Assembly (NCBI GenBank): GCA_037127255.1
Contig: JBANSL010000010.1
Location: 28,538,620-28,602,619, forward strand
Reading direction: 5' to 3'
DNA length: 64,000 nucleotides
Source of the DNA: Persicaria tinctoria
Lineage: Eukaryota; Streptophyta; Magnoliopsida; Caryophyllales; Polygonaceae
Position 1 is the stretch's first letter, and every line of letters begins with the position of its first letter. The position numbers and the translations under genes were made by a program. Below the pieces are notes generated by a model that saw only the letters and a program-made list of their open reading frames with translations, was not told where the DNA came from and did no database searches. This document shows positions 24,770 to 33,641 of the stretch, piece by piece.

Positions 24770-27363
24770 AAATTAGCGGGGCCGTGTCGCTGATCCCAGA
24801 CATCGAACATATCCGAAAAGGTCAACTTCAAGCGGGCTGTACCAGTAGGCCGAGTCTCAATAGTGGGTGGGATACGGTCCATGGGTATGCTTTACACACG
24901 TCCGAACTGTCTTAATACACGGTCCGGCATGTATGGTTCTTGGATATCTGAAATGGACAAAACCCCTCTATATCGAGAAACTAGAAAGTCAGCGTCGAAA
25001 TTAATGAACCTATCCTCGTACGGCATGAACCTTACGTCCTCGGCTCTCATCGTGTCCAGCTGAGTGGTAATGTTGTGTACCCTCTCCAGAGTACGCGGTG
25101 GTGTCACTCTATGCGTCCACCGACAAGCCCACCTACGATCAATTTGGCGGGTCCGCTCCTCAGCCATTTTAGAGGCAAATGCCGGAAAATGTGCCCACCC
25201 ACCCATGGTTCCCACCCCTTCCCTGCTCAGAAAAACAAATTAGTCTAATTGATTGAAAGCAGGAATTTTGTATGTAAACGTTATAAAAATACCTGAACCA
25301 ATGCAGCACACCCACCCATGGTTCCCACCCCTTCCCTGCTCGCGATGCCCAGGGCTCGATACAAGAGGGCAAGCATGGCAACACCCCATGAGTACTGCCC
25401 CGTCATAGCATGATTGTAGACTAAGTCAACTGCCCACAAGGGTATGTGTGTAGTCGACTTATCATTGATAAAGATCGCCCCAAGTACTATCAATAGATAC
25501 CCGGTCGCAACAGATTGGGCATAAGCATCGCCATTAGGAATCATCGTCTTCATCATCTCCTCTAACTTTGCCTGACTGAAGCGCGCCCCTCGACTGCTCA
25601 TGTCTGCAGTGGATATGCCAAGTCTGGTGGTGAGGAAAGACCGGCGTTGCGCATCGGTCATAGGTGTACGTGGGGCAACTCCGTCAATCTGTAGGCCAAG
25701 TATGATGGCTACATCATGGAGGGTGATAGTCATCTCACCCCAGGGAAAGTGGAACGTGTTCGTCTCGGGGTGCCATCGGCAGATAAATGCTTGGATCAAA
25801 GAATGATCCACCGTGCCAAACTCGACGTCCTCCAGATCTGTAAGGCCACTTAGTCTTGCAAGCCCGAACCAACTCATAGGGGTAACAACACGAGGCAAGC
25901 TTCTGAGGAACTGAATGTGGGTGTTGCGTCGAATGCATCGAATTACATTGTCCTCCTACAGGGGAAAAACACATAATTCTTTAGGTAATAATTAAATATT
26001 TAATTTAAGTAAGAACTTTCACAAGAAAATATAAATGAATACATACCTCACCCATCCAAATAAGTCTACATCTGTGCGTCCTATACCACGTCAATGGTTG
26101 ATTCTCTAGTGGTCGGCCGTCATTGGTAACTGGTGGTTGTAGTTGTTCCTCATCTATGTGTTGTGCCCCTTGTTGTGGTGGGTCCTGATGGACCGGCTGC
26201 TGATGTGGATGCTCTTGTTGCTCATAATAGTGCTCGTAGTCATAACCAGCATCCGTCGCCACATTGTGGTAGTCATACGGTTCGAGACCGAATGCCTCCT
26301 GATTATCGCCATCATCCGTGTTGGCGTCCTCAAATTCCTCTTCATCGGACGCATCTGACCCAGCTGCATCGTCCGACTGAATATCCTCGAGCCCTAGTGT
26401 CCCGCTCGGGAAAGGAGACGGTGTACGCTCTGAGGAGGAGCGTCTCAGAGTAGGTCGACTCGGCCCAGGCGACCGTGTCCTATCCCTTATAATTGATGTA
26501 CTCGCCCGAGCGGGTACAGTAGTGGCGGTAGCTGGAGCCTTCTCTTGCGCCTCCTCAGCCCTTTCATGTTCACCTCGACGGGCCGAAGCCGTGGGCCGTC
26601 GCCGCTCCAATGCCGTAGAAATTTTCTATCATATTGCATAACAAATAAACAAGGTTACAATTTGTTATGAGTACAAATATCCAAAAACTAGTCCGTACAC
26701 ATCAATTATGTTTATCTATTCCTATAAGATTATAATTGATAAATACGAATTACTTTTTTTTTTCCATTTATCTAATTTCAGTGACCTATTTTAAATGGTA
26801 TTTTGTTTACCTATTTTCATTGGTATTTCATTTACCTATTTTTGGGTTTAGGGTGAAATCTTACATTTTTTTTAGCATTTACATTTCTTTCATAAACATT
26901 TAATATGACGCTAACTATACTGGTTCTTATATATTTCGAAATTAATTTTTCCTATCTTTGTAACTCCTAAAAACCTTTATTTCGCTGACCTATTGTCAAT
27001 GTAATTTTATCTAACTCATGACATAAAGAATTTTGATCATATATTTTCGGTTGCTTATTTCAACATAAACGATACATACAAATTCGTATAAAAAAATTCT
27101 TTCAACTAAAATGAACTAACTAAATATTATTACAATTCCTATTATTTCATGGAACTTTTTTCATCATCATTACATCTTACAATTTCTAATATTTCATGGA
27201 ACTTTTTTCTTTTCACTAAACATTATAAATATCATAAAATTTATCAAAACTAAAATGAACTTACTCCTCTCGCTCTCTGACGCTCATCCTTATCTTGTGA
27301 AGATCGATCCCCTCGAAGCCAACCCATGGCACTACTTGCAACCTTCTTCATTTTGGATGTCAT
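24770..27363 (-). pseudogene. Plant mobile domain (PMD, aminotransferase-like) gene of the MULE unit
   Basis: Exons on minus: 27363-27265 (ATG, MTSKMKKVASSAMGWLRG), 26625-26047, 25955-25293 and about 25215-24770; the first three join in phase 0. The N-terminal half is Arg/Ser/Pro-rich, then acidic (SDASDEEEFEDANTDD) and Gln/His-rich. From 25955 it has the PMD fold signature: MSWFGLARLSGL, FICRWHPETNTFHFPWGEM, HDVAIILGLQIDG, LYRALGIAS; the last exon adds FGRV and FSDMFDVWDQRHG. PMD proteins include domesticated MAIN/MAIL1 and TE-borne forms. Lesions: a ~31-nt segment of exon 3 is duplicated at the start of exon 4, spoiling its frame, and TAA follows FGRV at ~24890. Confidence 0.82.
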
Positions 27364-27721
27364 GATTCCCGATTATCTACACATAAATTTAATTAATGTA
27401 AGTCATATGCAAACCTAAGGAAAATAAATGATTTCCGATTAACTAAATGTAAATTTAATTAGTGAAGATAATACATAAAGAAGAAAATTACTCTTACCTT
27501 TATGAAGATGGGATGAACAGCTTGATGAACACAATGAAAAGCATAAGATTTCAGAACAAAGTTTTGTGAAATGGGCAAAGCTGTGTGGTGAAGGGTATAT
27601 GCTTGGGGTCGGATTTTATAGGAGATGGAGCATCGTATCTCCGTGAATCGCGAGTGCAACGGGATTTCCGGAAACACGCAACAGCAAGATTCTCTCGCCC
27701 GTGACTGTGTGGTCCAATCGA

Positions 27722-27800
27722 CGTCGCTTCGCTCCTGTCCATCGGCGCACGCGCTTTGCGCAGACGCGGGCCCCACATCCGCGCATCCGCTGTGCGCAGC
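27722..27800. promoter_or_regulatory. GC-rich motif block on the PMD side
   Basis: It contains GGCGCACGCGCTTTGCGCAGACGC and, at 27777-27798, the 22-nt word shared (two mismatches) with 21222-21243. It lies ~360-640 bp upstream of the PMD start codon, the mirror position of the block upstream of the transposase. The two shared copies are direct, not inverted, repeats. Confidence 0.5.
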
Positions 27801-27813
27801 TGCAGACTCTGTA

Positions 27814-27868
27814 GTTGTTGAGGCTTGAACCTTTGATGAAGGGATTCTCAACAACAACTACTACCATT
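27814..27868. repeat. Imperfect foldback GTAGTTGTTGAG / CTCAACAACAACTAC
   Basis: Two 12-15-nt complementary arms flank a ~26-nt loop. The right arm has an extra ACA unit. It is close to the presumed right edge of the MULE-type unit. Confidence 0.6.
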
Positions 27869-27974
27869 GGGCTAAAGAAATTATATTGATGCAAATTGAG
27901 CATAAAAGAAAAAATACCAAAATTTTTGTGGAGTTAATAATGACAATAAATTACCCATGAACACAGCTTTTAAG

Positions 27975-28033
27975 GTTTATATATAGATATTATAGATATA
28001 TAGATAGATATATGATATATAGATATAGATAGA
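27975..28033. repeat. TATAGATA-type simple repeat
   Basis: Irregular ATATAGATATAGATAG repeats sit immediately before the polypyrimidine tract and acceptor of the NAD synthetase exon at 28046. Confidence 0.8.
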
Positions 28034-28045
28034 TTTTTTTAATAG

Positions 28046-29091
28046 CTTGATGAAGTAGACATGGGAATGACATATGAGGAGCTCTCAGTCTATGGAAGAT
28101 TGCGCAAGATCTTCCGCTGTGGTCCAGTATCTATGTTTAAGGTCTGCTCATTTTATAGTTGAATTTTCATTCACCTTATGTACTGATGGAATCGAAATCA
28201 AAGATACGTACAAACTACAATAACATTGACAACATGTGCAGTGCAGGCCAAAAACCTCATATCTGCAGTTGGTCAACCTTCCTTTTCCCTCATTTGGCCA
28301 AAATTCGGCTACAGCCTACACCTCAATTTTATGACAATATTTGGTTAGCTATTAGTTCTCTGCTTCCATAGTTGTCTAAATGTAATGCCACCATAATCAA
28401 AATTATCTAGATTAGGAAAATATTTATGACAATTTTTGGTTAGCTGTTAGTTCTCTGCGTCCATAGTTGTCTAAATGTAATTCCGCCGTAATCAAAATTA
28501 TCTAGATTAGGAAAATATGCCGGAAGAGTTGCTAAAAAAACCCATTGGGAGAGATAATCACACAACGAAACAACTTTCCAACTATGCATTAGTTTTAACT
28601 TGTGGTTGTTCTTGATGCAGAATTTGTGCTTCAAATGGGGATCAAAATTGACACCCTCTGAAATTGCGGAGAAAGTAAAGTTCTTCTTCAAGTACCACTC
28701 CATCAACCGGCATAAAATGACTGTTCTGACACCTTCCTACCATGCAGAGGTAAACACCCTCCTGATATCATGAGAGGGTTCCCTTCACCTCACCTTTTTC
28801 TGATCTGTGGGAAATATACTCTTTCTTTCACAGTACTGAACACTTCTGAGTTCTGATCCTATGCAGAGTTACTCTCCAGAGGACAACAGGTTTGATCTTT
28901 GGCAGTTCCTCTACAACTCTAGGTGGCCATATCAGTTCAGAAAGATTGACAATCTTGTACGTGAGCTGGAGGATAGCAAACTCGGACTTCTTGATTCAAC
29001 CAACCAAAACAACTCTGGAGTTTCGCCTAATCATGCTGGTGGGATGGGCGTGGCAGCAGCAGGAGCAGGCAATCCTAACGTTGGCCTTTAA
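28046..29091 (+). pseudogene. NAD+ synthetase C-terminal exons
   Basis: Three exons continue the same gene: 28046-28141 ([17 protein letters not shown], ending PVSMFK), 28621-28749 ([19 protein letters not shown], ending LTPSYHAE) and 28867-29091 (SYSPEDNRFDLWQFLYNS, stop TAA at 29089). These are the conserved C-terminal residues of the synthetase domain. Their frames are open and introns 28142-28620 and 28750-28866 have AG acceptors; the first donor reads GTCTGC. A conserved Arg before QFLYNS is Trp here. These exons alone cannot make an enzyme: the preceding exons are 12 kb away and broken. Confidence 0.88.
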
Positions 29092-30900
29092 ATCACTCCA
29101 ACTTCATGTACTGATGTACAACTAATTGTATGTTTCTGTTGAGTAAATTTAACGGACTTGAATAAGATGGAAATGATCACCTATCTACCTTTATCTTCCA
29201 TTGTTTTGTACATAAAGAAGCTGGTTATTAATCTGAAATGAATAAGCTTTGTATTCCAGTTGCATTTGATTGTAAACCCGGATAATTTTTGTTATAGAAA
29301 ATAATGCTCATTGTTGATCACATTACGAATGATCTGCTATCAACCCTGAAGTTGAACAATGTCAACAGGTACCGAGGATGTCAAATGTGCACTCAATCTC
29401 AGGATGGCCAAGACCGTGTTTGAATGCCAAGATTGGTCAGATTTACCCGACTCTGTTAGGCAAATACAAGGTCTTTCTCAGTAAGCCCTTTCTTTCATCC
29501 TTGCTTTTGCTTTATTGTGTATACAAAGCCTTTCTTTTTTCTCCAATTGAAACTGCATTAGATTCCTCATTCCATGAGAGTTTTATGCCAAATCTGATCT
29601 TACAGCCGTGTTGACATTTGAAAATCAATTAATCAACTTGATGGTGACTTTTGTGGATGATTCTTTTTCCTTCACAGTTCGGTCACATATTGATATCCTT
29701 ATTCCATTTTAATAGGTATATGATTAGAAACGTAGACCTAGTAAAGAATAAAGATTAAGGTTAGAGACTGAACTTCTTCACAGTAAACAAGTAGTTTCTG
29801 GAGTCTTAAATCCTAATTAAGCTGTTAACATCTGTGAAGAGCAAAAGTGACAGTTTGGAATTGCTGTGAAAATGAAATGTGACATCCACATACGTTGGTC
29901 AAGTTGAATTCATAAATTAGGTTTTTGGATTTGAACAAAAAGGCTTCACATATATGCTGGGGTACCTTCCACATCCCTGTTGATAGGTCACCATAACTAT
30001 TTTTAGTGGGCTGTCATCAATCTTTTGTTTTCATCTACCAATTTGTAAAATTAAAATAAGTAACACATACCATGTGCAAGATGAACAGAACATATCATCA
30101 GGAATTTATATGTATTTGGACTTTTTGTGCTCTTTATTAACTTTGGAAAAACCAGCAACTACAAGTTCTTCCTTTCTCATCAAAATCTGTTACTTCAAAT
30201 GAATAGAGAGAGTGAGATGTCAACTACATAAATGGTATTTAATTAGTATTGAATCAGTCTAATCAGTAAAAAGATAATTCAACTATATGAATGACAGCAA
30301 CAGTAACCCACTTAACTGGTACACAAAATCAACCCATTAAAGATGTGATTTTTTCCCCACATTTTCTTACAATTACTAAAGTCTACAGGTATAATAATGA
30401 TGCATTCACTTTCATTGGGTTTGGGGCATTCAGGGATCAGCAGCAAGACCTAATCTGGGTATATGTTCAAGGGACAAGTGTACTCCACCATTGCTAGCAA
30501 TCTGGAAACTTCTGGCTTCCGAAATCTATGCATTCCCCACAAAAACATGGCATATTAATTGAGTTTGATTTCAGGTAAAACCCATCTCAAATCTATGTTC
30601 AGTTTTGGTCGAAATCAGTGGTAGCCCATCTCATATCTGAAATTTGGGATCTTCAGTGTTTATTCAAGTATATTTGTTTTAAAGGAATCTAAGCAGATTA
30701 AAAATGGCATTTTGACATCTGATGCTAACATAATTTTAGTGCAAGGACTGCTATACTGCATACACTTTGGTGCATATATGTGCAGTTGACTTTCATAGAG
30801 TGGCGCTCATGAAGTACTCCTTCCATATGAAGAATCTCCACATTCATTCATATATGAATTTCCATATTGTAATTGAGTGCTTTGTTTGACTCTTTTTTTT
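29092..30900. other. Intergenic region between NAD synthetase remnant and PSY-like gene
   Basis: The 3' flank of the NAD synthetase exons (a possible polyadenylation region near 29140-29250) is followed by unique-looking AT-rich DNA. Short open frames (29378-29614, 30291-30497) show no domain. I found no transposon ends, tRNA or second gene. Confidence 0.55.
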
Positions 30901-30958
30901 AAAAAAAAATTGATAATTGAAGAAATATGTCAAAGCCTACCACCACCTTGCACCTTAC

Positions 30959-30967
30959 TATATATAA
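30959..30967 (+). promoter_or_regulatory. TATA box of PSY-like gene
   Basis: TATATATAAACC lies 77 bp upstream of the ATG at 31044. It is followed by a C-rich leader (CTTGCACCCACCC) typical of plant core promoters, so transcription would start near 30990-31000. Confidence 0.6.
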
Positions 30968-31043
30968 ACCTTGCACCCACCCACATGAACCTCTCACCCT
31001 TGTGAGTTTTAAAGACACTTCACAAACTCTCATAGCTAAAAAA

Positions 31044-31487
31044 ATGTCAATCTCAAATAAGATCAATAGGTTTCCATTAACCATGGCATTCGTCTTCCTC
31101 CTTGCTTTCGCCTTCTTCCTTGGTAAGCTCAAATGAAAGCCGCGAAAATCAAATGAGAGGGCACATGTATATTGCCTTTTGAGTATGAATTGATCTTCTT
31201 TGGCCTTCCTGCAGGTGGAGTTCAAGCTTGTAAGGATGATTATCATCACCCCTTTAATTCTTTTCTCACAAACAAGGTAGATATTTTTTCTACAAATTCA
31301 TAATATTAGTTGCTTCAGTCCTATTTTAAAGTGAAATAAAATAAAATAAAATTGTGTTTATGCATTGAAGGGGGTGATAAAGAGATCAAGGAAGCTTATG
31401 GAGGTGGATGTGATGTTGGATTATGAGAAACCAGGCCCCAACCCTAAGCATGAAGGTGGGAGAGGAGGGAAACCAGACCTCAACTAA
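31044..31487 (+). CDS. PSY-like secreted tyrosine-sulfated peptide precursor (3 exons)
   Basis: Exons 31044-31122, 31215-31276 and 31371-31487 join through GT..AG introns into 85 codons. The N-terminus is a signal peptide (FPLTMAFVFLLAFAFFLGG), followed by a short variable region and basic KRSRKL. The conserved C-terminal peptide is LDYEKPGPNPKHEGG. The D-Y..PxxNPxH pattern is that of the PSY family: Tyr is sulfated by TPST (Asp just before it), Pro can be hydroxylated and glycosylated, and the processed peptide is secreted to act on leucine-rich receptor kinases that control growth. An alternative in-frame ATG at 31083 also leaves a signal peptide. The frame is intact and a TATA box is present. 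The 3' UTR is interrupted by copia B at 31590. Confidence 0.85.
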
Positions 31488-31589
31488 TGTTTACGGAGCA
31501 TTATTTACTCCATTTCCTTTTTATTTGTCGTTTGTTGCATATAATTAATACATAAAAGAGGTTTTCTTTTAGTTAATGAGCATTGAGAT

Positions 31590-31768
31590 TATTAGGATAT
31601 AATATTATTCAGGATATATTTCTATCCTTTTGTATTTTTGTATATCTTTCCATATCCGCTGTGCATATCCAATAGGCCTTGGAGCCCAAGCATTGTATCT
31701 ATATATTCATTCCAAGTTAATGAAAGAAATCAAGAATCACAATTATCAAACCCTACTGATTGTTTACA
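31590..31768 (+). repeat. 5' LTR of copia B
   Basis: A 179-bp direct repeat of 36255-36433, from TATTAGG to TTTACA, followed directly by the primer site TGGTATCAGCC. Confidence 0.95.
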
Positions 31769-31824
31769 TGGTATCAGCCTTAACCCGATCCTTCTAATCT
31801 TTTCCCCTTTCGCCGCCGCCGATC

Positions 31825-33640
31825 ATGTCTGCCGACCAAACCCCACCCTCCGGCGCCGTTGTTTCCGACACCACACCCAACCCCACCGACGGCACCAAGA
31901 ACTCAGGCAACATCCTCCTAGCGGCCTCTGGAACCGGCCCTCTCCCGGCTCTCCAATTTCCCAATCTCAATGTTCGCCTTGATCGCTCCAATTATACCCT
32001 CTGGCGACACACAATCAAATCCGCCCTCGAGGCGTTTGACCTTGAAAATCTGCCCTCGAGGCGTTTGACCTTGAACCCTTTCTTCTCAAATCCAACGCTC
32101 CCACAGCCACCCTTGCTGCCCCCACCACCACTCCCGACACTGGCGCGCCCGCGCCTGATACTGGCGCGCCCGCGCCTGATACTGGCGCGCCCGCGCCACC
32201 CAACCCCGCCTATGCCGATTGGAAGAAGAAGGACCGTCTGGTTCTTCTTTGGATCCGATCAACCCTCACAACACCGCTCCTCGCTCATGTTGCTCGCGCG
32301 CAGTCCACCCATGAAGCCTGGGCAATCCTTGAGCGTATGTTCTTTGCTCAGACTCGTGCTCGTCAGATGCATCTCAAACAGCAGATGCAAAATCTTCAGA
32401 AAGGTTCGCTCACCATTCTCGAGTATGTTGAGAAAAAGCGTTCCTTTTCTGATGCTTTAGCGGAATGCGCCTACATTGTTTCTGATGCCGACTTCGTCGA
32501 ATGCATTCTCAACGGCCTTGGAGCATCTTACTCGGCCTTTCTCACATCCTACAACATGCAGAGGGATCCGATTTCCTCTGATGAATTACTTGGTCTTCTT
32601 CTTCGGGAGGAGGAGCACATTGCAGCGTCTCTTGTTCCCGCCTCTGACTCGGCCCTCTCGGCTAATGTGGCAAGTCGTGGCAGTCGCTCCTCCCAATCCA
32701 CAGGGCGTCCCGAACAGCCCCCTAATGATCCCTCTCGACCACGTCCTCAATGTCAGATCTGCTCCAGGACTGGTCATGAGGCCATCAACTGCTGGCAGCG
32801 TCTCAACACCAACGACTTTCCTCCCACGAACAACACCAGCGGTCGTCGCGGTGGTAGAGGAGGCGGTCGTGGAGGCAGATCTGGCGGCGGCCGCGGCACA
32901 CCCCAGCATTCCAACCAGCAGCAGTTTCAGCAGCCCTCGCCACAGCGCCATGCCTTCACCGTTGATGCTCCTCCGTCCACACTAGTTGATCCCAACTGGT
33001 ACTTTGACTCTGGTGCAACCAACCATGTGACAGCTGATTTCGGTAATCTTTCTGTTCACTCTGATTACACTGGCAATGAAGGTCTGCAGGTGGGCAATGG
33101 TATGTCCCTTCCTATTACTTATTTGGGCTCTTCTTCCTTGCCTGCCAATCCTAAACCCATTCGTTTACATAACATCCTATTTGTTCCTCAAATTCGAAAA
33201 AGCCTCTTGAGTGTTTCTCAATTGACCAAAGACAACAATGTTTACATGTTATTTTACCCATCTGCTTGCTTTGTGAAGGACATGCAGGGCCGCACCCTCC
33301 TCAAAGGAATCGTTGAGAATGGGCTTTACCATCTCCAACCACCTGATCCATCTCGGCCACCCCATCAAGCCTTTCTTGGAGAAAAGACAAGCCTTCAAAC
33401 ATGGCATGAGCGTCTTGGTCATCCGCATGAGTCTGTTTTCCGTCGTCTAGTATCTAGATTTCAATTACCAGTTTCTTTGAATAATCTTAAAAGAGTTTGT
33501 GAGTCCTGTCAACTTGGGAAGAGTCATCGACTCCCTCTCAATAGTCCACATGAGTCCAGTCAGCATCCCTTTGAATTAGTGTACTCTGATGTCTGGGGCC
33601 CTGCTCCTCTTGCATCCTTTAATGGCAATTCATATTTTTA
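31825..33640 (+). pseudogene. Copia B gag, protease and start of integrase (frameshifted)
   Basis: The ATG at 31825 opens gag (FPNLNVRLDRSNYTLWRH). A 29-nt tandem duplication at 32023-32080 shifts the frame; gag continues in the frame of 32337-33641. Then come the DTGAPAP triplet repeat (32136-32198), a CQICSRTGHEAINC zinc knuckle, an RGG-rich stretch, protease WYFDSGATNH and the GAG-pre-integrase finger CESCQLGK. At ~33637 loss of one T in a T run creates TAA just after FNGNSYF. Gag packages the RNA and protease processes the polyprotein. Confidence 0.88.
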
Positions 33641-33641
33641 A

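Larger units (their letters stand above)
16350..28033 (-). mobile_element. Candidate large insertion (possible Helitron) splitting NAD synthetase
   Basis: At 16349-16364 the sequence reads A|CTAGGGTATTGGCCCGTGC. Read on the minus strand this is GCACGGGCCAATACCCTAG followed by T, the form of a Helitron 3' end (GC-rich stem arm, short spacer, CTAG, insertion before T). The other stem arm is degenerate. On the right the intron acceptor tract TTTTTTTTAATAG begins after ...AGATAGA at ~28033, compatible with a minus-strand 5' TC end. The interior contains captured DNA. No Helitron transposase is present and the boundaries are inferred. Confidence 0.3.
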
